Position numbers and translations under genes: made by a program. From Nephrocerus scutellatus (Eukaryota; Arthropoda; Insecta; Diptera; Pipunculidae): DNA of 64,000 nt. How positions within the stretch are numbered: the stretch's first letter is position 1; the number at the start of each line of letters is the position of its first letter. Location of the stretch: assembly GCA_947095585.1 (NCBI GenBank), contig OX352761.1, positions 107,495,890 through 107,559,889 of the forward strand, read 5' to 3'. Below the pieces are notes generated by a model that did not search any database, was not told the origin of the DNA, and saw only the letters and a list, made by a program, of their open reading frames with translations. This document shows positions 1-10,985 of the stretch, in pieces.

Positions 1-60
1 ACGCTTCCAAAGCCCAATGCTGTCTCCTGTCTTCTAAGCGAATCCTAAATCCCATGCCAC
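1..60 (+). repeat. LINE A 3'-half fragment
   Basis: This piece matches two other places in the window, near 6148 and near 62815, where the same sequence (acgcttcc/taaa-cccaatgctgtct, followed by a ctaagcg-type stretch) follows the reverse transcriptase part of a CR1/Jockey-group LINE. It is therefore a short remnant of that LINE, cut by the window edge. Similarity fades after about base 55. Confidence 0.7.
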
Positions 61-855
61 ATCCCAGAATATCCATAGGATCAAGGGTTATAGTCGCATC
101 TTAGTCCTACGATAAAGTAGTTTCACTTACATAAAATCATAAAAATTCCTTAGTGCACTAAACGTCTAGCTGATGAGCTGAGCATCATTAAAAAATCAAA
201 ACAAATCACTAAATTCGGCTTCTCTTGAACCCTTCTGGAGAACTGCCAACTTCTCCTGAATGTTCTTATAATCGCGTTAAAAAATTCGCCATCACAAAAA
301 GCACAAAAAAAACTCCATTTTCGAATTTTATTCCACACCACCATGCTTGTTGTGTGGTCCAGCAGACGTGCCTCATCAACTTTATGTCGTAATGTAAATC
401 TATTAACACCTTCCCACGCAAGCACAGAGTTCCCTTTATTTCACTCACCAACTAAGTGGAAGAAAAAGCCTTTGTACACGTGCAGGCATTCCACTTAGGA
501 ACATAATGCTGCAGCTAATGGCGATGATGATGTCCTCAAAAGAGAGAGAGAGAAATTTCCATCACAACAACCCAACAATAAACAGCAACCCTTGTCGCAA
601 ATGGGAAAAATTCTGCCCGAAATGAAATGGTTTTTTAATTTTAATTCGCTTATCCCGGTGTTCTACTCCGTGTGCGATTCAGATCATAATGGCTCTGTCA
701 ATTCTAACAAACACATACACAGTTGTCGGCAAATTTAACTCACCCCCATCTCCCATCGATGAGTCGTTTTCTACTAGCACTCGTTGTGTACATAAATGTT
801 ACAAAAGGAGTTGTTCGTTCGTTCGTTGAAGCAACCGACGACTTTTGGCTGGCTG

Positions 856-875
856 GCAGGCAGGCAGGCAGGCAG
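856..875. repeat. GGCA tetranucleotide microsatellite
   Basis: About five tandem GGCA units directly follow two GGCT units, and a (TTCG)n run lies about 40 bp upstream. It is a simple repeat with no coding role apparent. Confidence 0.8.
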
Positions 876-1054
876 CTTGCTTGTCGGGTGGCGATCTGTG
901 TGCTAATGCCATCAAACGATGAACAATGACAAAATGTCTAAATAACAATTTTAGGAAAAGTCCTTAAAAAAATTTTCAAACTGTACGTTCACATTGCTGT
1001 TGCACTTCTGCTGCTCCTGGATACCTTAAGGCACTGGAGTTTGTTCTTTTCCCG

Positions 1055-1083
1055 ATGATGATGATGATGACGATGATGATGCT
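1055..1083. repeat. GAT trinucleotide microsatellite
   Basis: Tandem GATGATGAT with one GAC variant. Similar GAT/ATG runs occur at 10390 and at the 3' tails of the RTE elements in this window, but no RTE sequence flanks this one. Confidence 0.8.
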
Positions 1084-2364
1084 GATTCTGCTTTAATATG
1101 CCATTGCATGCCAACGAAGGAGGAAACGTTTAAATGATGAATTTCATGTTCTCGTAAGCGCCTTTAGCGAAAAGCATACTACATTTTACGAAGCCATCAG
1201 CCAGCATCCCCTCCTTATCATTCTCCCCTATCCGACAACACGACTTTATCCACTACACTGCCTGCTTGTACTCTTGAGGAGTACTTTTTATTGCTGTTCC
1301 AGCTCTCAGTTGAACCAAATTCCACCTAACCATACGAACGAACGAGCAAGGACACCACCACCTCTATAAGTTACACAAATACACGAGATTCGGGCGAAGG
1401 AACTCTCCTTCGGGTACATAAACGTTATACGAAACAACGAAACGGCCAGAATAATGTTCAAGTGATGGAAGCAAATTGTTAGATTAAATAATATACTCCT
1501 TGGGTATGGATGTTGGTTTGTTGTTTGGTTGTTTTGGGGGAGGGAGCAGTAGAAATATTGAAAGAGAGACAATACTGCAGCAAACAGCGTATAATTTCAA
1601 AAAGGAGAGCGAAACATTGTTGCGAAACATTTTGTCGAAACATTTTGTTGCAAATAGATGCGGGTGGAAATTGCTTTCTGATGAAGACGATCGGCAAGCA
1701 TGCGTTTGTTTTATAAATGGCCGTGTACTGGGGTTGTGGTTCACCCACACTTGAACAGCCTTATAATGGCGATGGAATTTCGAGCGCAAACCGGCAAAGG
1801 TATCATTGGGAATAGAGGGCAAAGCGGAAAAGTGTACCTTCAATGCGGAAGCATTAAAATGTTAAGTGCTACAAGCGGTTTCGTTGTTGTGCGCTATATG
1901 CTTCTACGAGGAGTAGAGCACTGATAGGGTTGCCAGGCGATTGGTGGATTCAATTTCATAAAAAAGTTTTATGATAACTTTTTCAAACTCAAAATCATAA
2001 AAAGCGAGATTAAACAAAATCAGAGATTTAGAGCCACTATTTTGCTAAAAGAAATCCAACACAAACAAAATACAAACAAAAGCTGAAAGCTCCTTCAGGT
2101 CGGCAAAGAAGCCCGCCAGGGCTGGAAATATTATAATGAATGAGAGTTTCTTTTTCATTCATATCCATGCAACTTCTGAAGCCATTCCGTTTGGCCAGTG
2201 GCTGCCCACTGACATTTCCCTGTTCTGGATATCCGCTCGGTGGATTTGCAGTTTGGCAAGTCATTCCACATTTACTCTGCCTTGATCTTAAAGAACGAAC
2301 ACGTTTCCTGACGGAGTTTAATGGACAGCAGACTCTCTCCAGTAGTCGATGTCAAATAATAACG

Positions 2365-2692
2365 GAGATTTGTTGGCACCGTATGTGAGGAAGGACGATT
2401 TCGCAGACTCTATAATGATAATATCTACGATCGTTACCGCGATGTCGACATCGTAAAGAGAATTAAGCTCGGTAAGCTCCGGTGGGCTCGCATGGGCGAA
2501 CAGGATCCTGCTCGGAAAGTCCTTTGCGGTGGGATTTATGGAACACGACAGCGAGGTCGGCCAATCATACGCTGGAAGGAGTTTAGGGATCCCAAACTGT
2601 ACGACATCGGCTCGAAATCGGGACCGGTGGAGAGACTTTTTGCGGGAAGCCATAACAGGACACCGGTTGTAGAGCCAAATATGATGATGATG
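2365..2692 (+). repeat. RTE-clade LINE, 3' end of ORF2 with ATG tail
   Basis: A translated plus-strand fragment matches the C-terminal tail of the RTE reverse transcriptase seen at 11.4, 25.0 and 54.5 kb: an RRLYNDNIYDRYRDVDIV-like stretch, then the E-DPARKVLCGGIYGTRQRGRP box and a W-K motif. It ends in gagccaaatatgatgatgatga, the (ATG)n tail typical of this family. It is 5'-truncated and carries frame changes. Confidence 0.85.
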
Positions 2693-2749
2693 AATGTGTA
2701 TTTAATTTGTGTTTTCTTTTATATTCTCTCATTCCGTGGTTATAAACGA

Positions 2750-2934
2750 ACAGAACGATTTATTTGTTTTCAAAAATTGGTCGTTATATCCCACGCGTTG
2801 TTATAAACGACGACGTTATATCCGACGATAGACATATGGGAAAATATCAAGAAACCTACCAAATAAAATGAGTGTGCTCGTTATAAGCGACTGATCGTAA
2901 TAAGCGAGGTCGTTATAAGCGACTTCCACTGTAT
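2750..2934. repeat. end of a DNA transposon or MITE with CGTTATAAGCGAC sub-repeats
   Basis: Four to five diverged copies of a cgttataagcgac-type 12-13-mer lie in tandem (near 2780, 2800, 2812, 2878, 2893 and 2909). They end in cttccactg followed by ta. Read on the minus strand the terminus is ta-cagtggaagtcgcttataacg, which resembles the ends of pogo/Tigger-like elements of the Tc1/mariner superfamily. The opposite end was not found, so it is probably truncated. Confidence 0.45.
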
Positions 2935-4246
2935 TTACTTCTAATAAGGTTAACCCATTTTGACTCCCAAATAATTTTTTACGAAAGCGACATACCTGCC
3001 TTACTAGAGGTCGATATGTCACAGTTTTGCGTTATGCATTCTCCTGCACTGTCCAGTAATACCAATGATACCAGGAGTGTAGTAAAGTATTTTGATTCCT
3101 AATACGATCAAGAATATCGACGCCATACATATGCCTGTAAGGTCGCCGACTGGGGTGTTGGTGGGTGGAGTTTTATTGAATCGATTGTCCTCTTATCTTC
3201 GATTACCGGTTTTCTTCGTTTAAATTTTGCACTCACATTACTTACTTAGCAGAGCCCAGGTGGCCTGTTCAAAATCTGGAAGCTCAGGAAAGTTAACACG
3301 ATTAAGTTCAAGACAGTATAGTATAGCTGGCTGTCATCTTAGTTGTGTCTTCTGTCTGAAACCGACATTTTGCTCATCATTTTTAGTTATCAGTCTACAG
3401 AAATGACCACACTAAATCCTTACCTCGCCTCAACACCTTCTGCAATATAATGTAATGTAAGATTTTGTCCCGGTGCAGTAGCCGGAACCTCCTTAATTAG
3501 CAAAAAAACGTTTCTTCTTTTAGTGTTGTGGTCTGTATCGCACTTCTTACATTTTACTACTCCTCTTCTTTTCTTCCGAGAGTATCATTTTTTCCTTTAA
3601 CAATTCAGTCAGCTGAATATATAAATTGTTAGTTCCAATGGATGGCAACCCTTAACACACGCATTGCAATGTAAACTACATAAAGCATCCTTCCGTTTGA
3701 GTTCACCCATTCGATTTTGGCTTATTGGATGATACATTTGTACACGACTTCATGTAGTTGGCTCTTAAATACCCTTGCTCGGGATAGAGGCTAGGAACTC
3801 ATTCATCCACTTTCGATTTGTTGTCCATTCGTGCGGAAACGGCGGCACTGGTAGGAGAAACGTGATGCGAAATGCCTGCTGCTTGCCGTCGCGTCGGCCG
3901 GAGGAGCTATAAACAGCCAAAAGCTAAACCAAATGGAAGGTTGAACGAAATGAAGTGCCAATGCCAACTTAAATGGAAAATTATTGGTTTAACTGTTGTC
4001 GGTCGGGTTAACTGGCATGGATATGGCATTTTTGGAGCTATATAGCCTCAGGGTTTTGAGATGTGGTGGTTGGAGATGAGTTTGCGTTTTAGAAATAACT
4101 GAATTGTACATAGATATGGTTGGAATCGCTATAAAAAATACGAGAACATAGTATGTAATCATAATTTAATATTAAAAGTCAATGCGTACCTAAATTGTTG
4201 TTTTATCTAACAAACTCACCTTATCTTTTTCACTTTTCCTTCTATG
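2935..4246. other. non-coding sequence upstream of the homeobox exon
   Basis: No gene or transposon was recognised. The segment lies just upstream of the splice acceptor of coding exon 1, so it is best read as the 3' part of a 5' intron, possibly with regulatory sites. Confidence 0.45.
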
Positions 4247-4290
4247 CAGCATTGCTGATCTGGTCAACGGACGCCCTCTCCCATTCATAA
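4247..4290 (+). other. NK7.1: splice acceptor and 5' UTR portion of the first coding exon
   Basis: A strong pyrimidine tract (ttatctttttcacttttccttctatg) ends in cag at 4247-4249. The 41 bases from 4250 to the ATG at 4291 have no open frame joining the protein, because a TAA sits in frame at 4288-4290. So this is a transcribed leader joined to an upstream exon outside the recognised features. Another frame (4251-4304) stays open for 18 codons across the ATG and then stops at TGA 4305-4307. Confidence 0.6.
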
Positions 4291-5620
4291 ATGATGCCAG
4301 AAATTGATCGGGATTCTGTCGCGGACATGGTAAGCGGAGCGCATGCACCGATTTTCGATTCTGAGGCTTTGCTTATTAAGGAGAATAGCAAGAAACTGGC
4401 CAGTAAACTATCAGCGGCCATTGCGGCGGATGTACGACGTAACGGTAACGGTATCTACACAACCACCGATGACGATCTGATGGCAGCAAGTTCTTATGTT
4501 TACCGCAATCCCTTAACAATACCACCGATGGCGACGGCTACGCTGAAATATGACAACATAACAGCCGCACAGCATAACAATAATAACTCCTGCGTGAGCA
4601 ACAACAACAACATTCATACTAGTCCTATGCACAATGGTGGCAACGGCAAAGAGAAGTTAGCAAATCTTCTGAAGTTTCGCGATACTAATCAGCTCCTCGA
4701 TCAGCGGCCACTATCAGCGCCATTGGCCGTCGCCGCAGCAAACGTCACCTCATATCTTTTACAGAGCGGACAGAATTCCGATCTTTCAGCTGTTAAACGA
4801 CATGCTAATGACTCGCGACTCGTGTCACCGCCACCTCCTCCACCAACTGCATGTGGCAATTACTGCCGTAGCCAGCAGCTACAGTCATCACCGACGAGCA
4901 AACACCCATCGAATCGTCATCAGCGAAGTCACCAACGACGGCGGCAGTCACACGATCAGAACGATCGACTTAATGCAAAAGTACAAACTATCAGCCCACA
5001 TGAAAGATCTAACGATGTCGGCATGCCAGAGAGCACTGACATCGCAGCGACGGCGGTATCACCAAACACAGTGCATTTAACATCGATCAATTCTTGGCAT
5101 CCGCATGTGTACGCTAAGCCTCCAAATCGGCCGACTGCGCATTCCATAGCCAACATATTGGGTTGGAAGGTACAGATGGGGATGGAGGCGGTCGGCACAC
5201 CAGCTGGCACAGACATTGAAATGATATGTCGACGTCGTGACACAGATGTGACGAGTTTATCAAGCGATGCAACGGTTGGTCAATTGTCGAGCGGCCGAGG
5301 CGCTGCCGCAAAGTCCCCCAAAACGATACTGCAGAATTTCCAACAGCAACAGTATTTCCAGCAGCAGCAAATTAGCCGATTTGACGAACAACAACAGCGG
5401 CACATGCGTAGTACATCGCTCAGCGAGACAAGTGAGGATGACGCCAGTGCTATTTCGGATCAGCCGCTGAATCTTTGTGTGGCGAAAAAGCCAAGAGATT
5501 TGGTGACGACAACACCGCGGACGAACAATCCTCTTGCCGCACAGGCACAGCCATCTCAGCACAGCGACTCTAATGACAGTAGCGTCCGCATGAAGCCCTA
5601 CTCAAAGGCGCACAAGAAAG
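4291..5620 (+). CDS. NK7.1: NK7.1-like homeobox protein, coding exon 1 (N-terminal 443 residues)
   Basis: First coding exon of a homeobox transcription factor. Translation starts at the ATG-ATG at 4291, fixed by an in-frame TAA immediately before it. The donor is G|gtaagc at 5620/5621, leaving one base (phase 1) that pairs with exon 2. The N-terminal region is low-complexity and Asn-, Ser-, Pro- and Gln-rich, as in many fly homeobox proteins: a QHNNNN-type run, a PPPPPP run after the LVS of about residue 178, and Gln runs near 347-369. Two short conserved-looking motifs stand out. HSIANILGW at about residues 284-292 resembles the EH1/TN Groucho-binding motif, with His in place of the usual Phe. 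QPLNLCVAKK at about 391-400 resembles a CtBP-binding PxDLS-type site. Together they suggest a repressor. NK7.1 is assigned from the homeodomain in exons 2 and 3; other NK classes are less likely. Confidence 0.85.
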
Positions 5621-5639
5621 GTAAGCGGGAAAATTCAAA

Positions 5640-6595
5640 TTCAAATTTTTTTGACATTGAGACATTTACTATGTGTTGCTGCTCAGGCCAAGTCCAAGTG
5701 CAACTTAATGTAGTAACTATTTCCAAGGCACTTGACAGAGTCTGGCAACAAGCTCTTTTGCCGAAAATGAATGCGATTGATAATGAATGAAGGAATTGAT
5801 AAGGCCCTGCTTATTATGACTAGTAACTACCTTTCCGGCCCTTCACTCCACGTTGTATTGGACGGTTTTAAATCCAGTGTTCACCGCATAAACGCCAGTG
5901 TTCCTCATGGGTCTGCTTTGTCTCCGACACTCTTTCTCATTTTCACTAATGATCTGCTATCCGCTACTTCTAATCCAATTCATTCTTTCGCTGACTACAG
6001 CACTCTTAGCTTTTCATATGAGTTCCGCGCTTTCTACACGCCCCTCTTCATCACAAGTGGAACTCGAACCACAACTCATGTCAAGCACATTATATTCTGA
6101 CCTTGACAGCATAACAATGTAGGAACTACACAATAGAGTAGAATTTAACGCTTCCAAAACCCAATGCTGTCTTTTTTCGTCTAAGCGTAATTTAAACCAC
6201 CAACCTTTATCCATGAAGGTTTTCTAAAGCGTTGCAAGATGCACTGCACTCCTTCAGATGTGGCTACTACGCCCAGGTTTGGCAGGTGCCCCCAAGACCA
6301 CATTGCATAGACAGAATTCAGAAACGCGCGATAAAACTTATTGGCGGCGAAAACAAACAAATCGCTTGTAGCAATTTTTCGTGCTTGTCACTGTTTTGTC
6401 GCTTTTTCCACAAGCGGTGTTCAAAAGAAATATCCAGATGCATCCCTCCCATCCGTAATACCCGTGCTGCAACCCGAGCCCATGGGTCTACCATTAGGCT
6501 TATCTTCGGACGTACTAACCAATTCAGAGATTCCTTATGTGGAATTAATTGCCCGATTCTGTGTATTCTGTGCATTTGTATGATCTGCAGTCATT
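5640..6595 (+). repeat. LINE A reverse transcriptase fragment in intron 1
   Basis: A decayed plus-strand piece of the CR1/Jockey-group LINE. From about 5700 it shows RT motifs in order: an ISKALDRVWQQALL stretch, a VVLDGFKSSVHRINA stretch, a GSALSPTLFLIF box (the usual PQGS is degenerate) and a HSFADYSTLSFSYEF box in which the catalytic YADD/FADD is mutated. Around 6148-6200 it matches the window's first 60 bases, and 6310-6590 encodes the C-terminal FHKRCSKEI segment. It begins within about 70 bp of the exon 1 splice donor and is in the same frame as exon 1 at first. Confidence 0.85.
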
Positions 6596-7569
6596 TAAGC
6601 CACACGTGCATAGGCATAGTGTTTGGAAAGAGGAAACTAGAAAGTACTGACTGGTTTGTTAGTAAGATAAAGGACAGCAACAGAAGACAGTTACTCAGTT
6701 TGGCGCCATTAAAGTTCCAATGCGTTTAAGTAAAATGCAACTCTATCGTCGAAAGAAGACAAAATGCTGGAGCAAGCTATGTAAATGCTTCATCCTTTTA
6801 TCGGAACGGAATAAATTTAAAGCTTCCTCCTGTGAATGGAAGCTATGGAGATTTCCATACCCGCTATCGCTAAGCAAACTATATCATTATATGTGGGTCT
6901 ACAATCATAGATCATAGAAGTCGAATACCAGGAAGCCTTGATATAACATTCGCTTATCTGAATGACATCGGCTTGAAACCAGTACAAGTGAAGACATTTT
7001 TTGCAGTAGGTGGGGACTGGGCCATTGTTAGTAGATGTAGTCTTAAAAAACACCTAGGGTTCTTTCTCCCTTAAAATACATCCATCTATTAAAACCCTTT
7101 TTTAACCGGAAAATGTTTGCTGGAATTGAAGAATTTAAAAAAATTAAGCGGGGTTTTTACTTTAATTTGATTAGGTTATAGAATTAAATTATTTTTTTTG
7201 TTATAAAAACCCATTGGCTCCCACTCAGGGGACACAGGATTCGATTTTCGGCGTTTACTAAAAATGTACGAATTTTTCTCACCGCACTGATCATCTTAAT
7301 TACAAGTACACATGATACGATGCTGTACATGTGATATAACATGTACGGATGAGTTGATGTGGGATTTTTAGGATAATATTTTAGGTTGTTGTTGGGTGGG
7401 TGGTCAGTTGGATGGGTGTCAGTGAGATGGAGCAGCCGGGAAACGACGGGTATTTCCACTGGTTGTGAATAAAAAATTGCCTTTACTTATTTTTCACACG
7501 CCCATAGGCGAAAGTGAATGATTCATACACTATAACCTAGCCTCGAAAGTAGCCGTTATGCACACTAGT
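6596..7569. other. intronic sequence without recognised features
   Basis: No transposon family or gene was identified. The sequence is AT-rich with short spurious open frames only. Confidence 0.4.
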
Positions 7570-8340
7570 GAGTTAACAAATAAATCTCTGAAAATTAAAT
7601 AAGGAACACTCTTTTCGGCATAAAAACATTTCATTTTTCAACATAGTCTCCTTTTAGCTCGATACACTTCATCCAACGTTTCTCCAATTTTTTGTTACCA
7701 TCCAAACAATGCGATTTCTCGAGCTCCTCAAAAAAAGCCATTATTTCAGCGATGACCTCTTTATTCGACCCAAATCTCTTACCTCCAAGCAAACAAGAAA
7801 TAGTCGCTGGGGGTTAATGTGGGGAATATGCTGGATGATGGAGGTTTTCTTAGCCTAACTCATGCAATTTTGCCATTACGCCTGCGGACTTGTGCGCCGG
7901 TTCGTTGTCCTGGTGAAAAAGAACTTTTTCTTCGGCAAATGCGGCCTTTTTTGCTTCAAATCGGCTTGGAATCGATCCAGCAGCTCTGCGTAGTATGCGC
8001 CGGTGATCGTTTTACCCTTTTCAATGTGCATAACACCGCGCGCATCCCAAAAAACTGTCGCCAATACCTTGTTTTGCTGACAAACCCACCATGGCCTTCT
8101 TCGGCTTCGATTCACCAGGAGAATTCCATTCTTTGTTTACTCGAAATTCACTTTCTTCAATTTTAAAGAAAGTGCTCGTAAGCGTCTATATAAAATGGCT
8201 GCCGCAAAAAAACTATTTGACAGATCTGTCTGAAAATTTGGGTACATTGCTTTGAAAGATAATTCTTGACAAAAAAAAATGATTAATTTAAGGTGACGAC
8301 ACAATTTGTGTTAATTTTCAGGGACTTATTGAGCCACCCT
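7570..8340 (-). mobile_element. mariner-like element (DD34D type), internally deleted
   Basis: Imperfect terminal inverted repeats, about 20 of 27 bases matching, lie at 7572-7598 and 8311-8337 and share the core ctgaaaattaa. Between them the minus strand encodes mariner transposase pieces: ATVFWDARGVMHIEKGKTIT with a following YYAELLDRFQADLKQKRPHL segment (about 8080-7920), and C-terminal FGSNKEVIAE and LDGNKKLEKRWMKCIELKGD segments (about 7780-7645). The N-terminal DNA-binding part and the HDNAP/APSDY catalytic region are absent or broken. At about 770 bp it is well below the usual 1.3 kb, so it is a non-autonomous relic. Confidence 0.8.
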
Positions 8341-8454
8341 TATTTATTGCGAATTCCGAAATAGCGTCAACAACTACTGAAGGCATCGGGCTGAAAATAT
8401 AATAAAGGAAGATTCGGGGAACATGTTTCCCAAAATAAGTCGATCTTTTATATT

Positions 8455-9260
8455 TTTTTGTGAGTGTCTAGGTCCAAAATAGCATTTTTTATATTCCGCG
8501 TATGACGCAATTCGTATGTCGCGTGTGATGGGTTGAAATTTTTTTTCAACTTTTTTGAGGTCCTTTTTAACCACCTTCCACACGACCTAGAGTGCTGAAG
8601 TTTTGTGAGTGTCTAAGACCAAAATAGCATTTTTATATTCCGCGTATGACGCGTGTCTCGTGTCGCTTGTGGCGCGTGTGATCGGTTGAAAAAATGTTTT
8701 GAGGTCCTTTTTAACAACCCCTTTCCACAAAACCTTGAGAAAGTGTCTTAGTCCCAAATAGCATTTTTTATATTCCGCGAATGACACAATTCGTAAGTCG
8801 CGTGTGGCGCGTGTGATGGGTTGAAATTTGTTTTTCGACTTTTTGAGGTCCTTTTAAACCACTTTCCACACGATATAGAGAGCTAACATTTTGGGAGTGC
8901 CTAAGTCTAAAATAGCAAAACAAATATTCCGCGTATGACGCGTGGCGCGTGTATTGGACTGACATTTTTTTTTCAACTTTTTTGATGTCCTTTTTAACCA
9001 CCTTCCACACGACCTAGAGAGCTGAAGTTTTGTGAGTGTCTAAGACCAAAATAGCATTTTTATATTCCGCATATGAGGCGTTTCGTATGTTGCGTGTAGC
9101 GCGTGTGATGGTTTGAAATCGCGCCATTTTCTAGTTTTTGAGGTTTTTTTTTAAACACGTTTCGCACCACCTAGAGGGCTGAAATTTTGTGAGCGGCTCA
9201 ATGTTAGGCGCCAATTTTGATATACCGCGTTTGACACTTGTCGCGTGTGGCGCGTGTGAA
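8455..9260. repeat. tandem array of a ~145-bp repeat, about six units
   Basis: The landmark atattccgcg recurs at about 8491, 8635, 8770, 8924, 9062 and 9220, with spacings of 135-158 bp. Each unit also holds a gtgagtgtctaagacc-type stretch, a cgcgtgtggcgcgtgtgatg GC-rich stretch, and ttttgaggtcctttttaaccacctt. It looks like a satellite or the internal array of a DNA element. Two diverged copies occur inverted at 23.25-23.6 kb. Confidence 0.85.
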
Positions 9261-10389
9261 GCGTGGAAAAAAAATAATTTATCAGAAATTTTGGCGATTA
9301 TTACCAAATAATAAAGGACTGTGTGACCTGTTTCGATGTATACATAAAAGTTTTTTTACAATTACATTGTTATTATCAAACGGACGGTTGGTCCAGCTAC
9401 GATTCGGGCCACCTGAATAAACAAATGTTTCTGCATCCGGAGCAGAATGAATATGTATGTTCGTTACGTTACAGATTTTGTTCCGGTATGATTCGGTGTG
9501 ATTTTAAAAGCGTTTTACGCCAAAATTCTAATGACTTTAGTTTAGTACAATTCTTTTTCTTATTTATATAAATACCATGTCGACATAATACTCCTAATCC
9601 AATCCCAATGCAATGCTTTGAATTTGTTTTCCTGATTCCTAGGAATTTGTTCTCACACAACTTTACGACCTTACTACCTACTTACTACCAGAGCCGAGTG
9701 CATTAAGTTGCCGGCCAATGTTCATTGCTTTGTTTCTTAAGTGGTTTTTTGATGTTATCAACTGGAATATTTTTTCTTCGCTTTGACAACAACGTCTACC
9801 AATGTCAATGTATGCCAGATGACAAATCGATTCAAATCGTTTCAGAAAAACATCCACCCACTTAGCAGCTCTTAGCAGTCGACGCCATTACGAGTACATC
9901 CATCACAACATTTCCATGCAAATTGTTAAATCAATTAATTTTATTGCAATATAGAAAAACCGTTCAAGCGGCCAGCAGTCGTCAACGAGCTGAATTATTG
10001 TGTTGTTTGTTCGGCACAGCAATTAACTTTAATCGCTTTTTTAGTTTGCATTTCAGAGAACCGCAATTTGCAATTTGATGTACGACTATAATGGGAAATG
10101 GGGCACACGGCTACGCTCGCTTTTGCCAGCGGCCAGATTGTGGAATCAAATGATAGACGAACGTCAGGTTAAGAGCTCAGCGCAAAGTAATTCTGCTTTG
10201 CCTCTGTGTGGACGCTTCTGCGGACCATGTTTTGTGCGTGTGTATATATTGCGACCAGTCACGGCAGTTGAAAGTGCACTCATTCGGACACGACGCAGTA
10301 CATGAACGGCAGATTTCGTGGAGAAAATTCCCATCGCGTATCGCTTGTACTAAAATAATACTCCCAGTACACAAACAATAGTAGCCTGC
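9261..10389. other. intronic sequence, possible regulatory region
   Basis: From 9261 to about 9350 the sequence matches (inverted) the flank of the repeat at 23.23-23.34 kb, including an ataataaaggactgtgtg and a tatacataaaagttt stretch, so the repeat element extends to about 9350. Beyond that no transposon or gene was recognised. Confidence 0.45.
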
Positions 10390-10482
10390 GATGATGATGA
10401 TGATGATGATGCTGATGAAGAAGATGACGACGACGACGATGACGACGATGACGACGACGATGACTCAAACGAGTCAGACGAT
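10390..10482. repeat. GAT/GAC compound trinucleotide microsatellite
   Basis: A run of GAT then GAA and GAC/GAT triplets that reads as a long Asp/Glu stretch in one frame, followed by a donor-like gtaagt at 10483. It is treated as a microsatellite because its frame does not fit between exons 1 and 2 of the homeobox gene. Confidence 0.7.
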
Positions 10483-10985
10483 GTAAGTGGTCGCGGTCTC
10501 CCGCGCTGCTAAGTACTCGTACATAGTTAATTAATTGAATTGAAGCACGTTTCATGATCCAACTGACGAGCGCGATGGTTCCCTCTCAGGCCTTTGTTAT
10601 TTCTGGTCGGAATATTGGAAATATGATGAGCAAACAACGAAGGCGCACACAGCGGGCAATATGATGGCCATTTTAAATTAGAACAAATGCTCGCTTCATT
10701 AGAATTATTATTATTCGAGGAAATTTCTGCTTATCGTTCAAGTTTCAGAATTGCGAGCCAATTGCAATTCACGTCATTGAGTTATTTAGTTGTTAGTTGT
10801 GGCTAGCGGGGTGGTGTGCAAAGGTATAACTCCTCGTAAGTCAGTCCATTTCCTTATGCATTCGTACGTGAATATAATTTATATTTTTTATAAGACCTTT
10901 TATCTACCTACTTTATTTGTATACCCTACGCTAACATCGAGCAAGTTGGTATAATAAATCTATCACGTAATGTGTAACGTAAAAA
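10483..10985. other. intronic sequence without recognised features
   Basis: AT-rich unique-looking sequence between the GAT microsatellite and a Jockey-type LINE fragment; no coding or repeat signal seen. Confidence 0.35.

Larger units (their letters stand above)
61..2364. other. upstream non-coding sequence
   Basis: No coding region or recognisable transposon was seen here. The short open frames on both strands lack any family resemblance. The stretch holds a (GGCA)n tract near 856-875, a (GAT)n tract near 1055-1083 and a short GAGA run near 541-552. It may hold upstream exons or regulatory sequence of the homeobox gene, but nothing in the sequence proves it. Confidence 0.4.

Noticed and set aside
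4802..5311. Overlapping open frames on both strands within exon 1
   Set aside because: They are shadows of the long homeobox frame, which has matching splice phases and meaningful motifs.
10382..10488. Possible cassette exon encoding a long acidic stretch (Asp/Glu run, then SNESDD and gtaagt)
   Set aside because: Any acceptor that gives the acidic frame leaves an exon whose length is not a multiple of three, and splicing to exon 2 would then hit a stop quickly. GAT/GAC is better read as a microsatellite.
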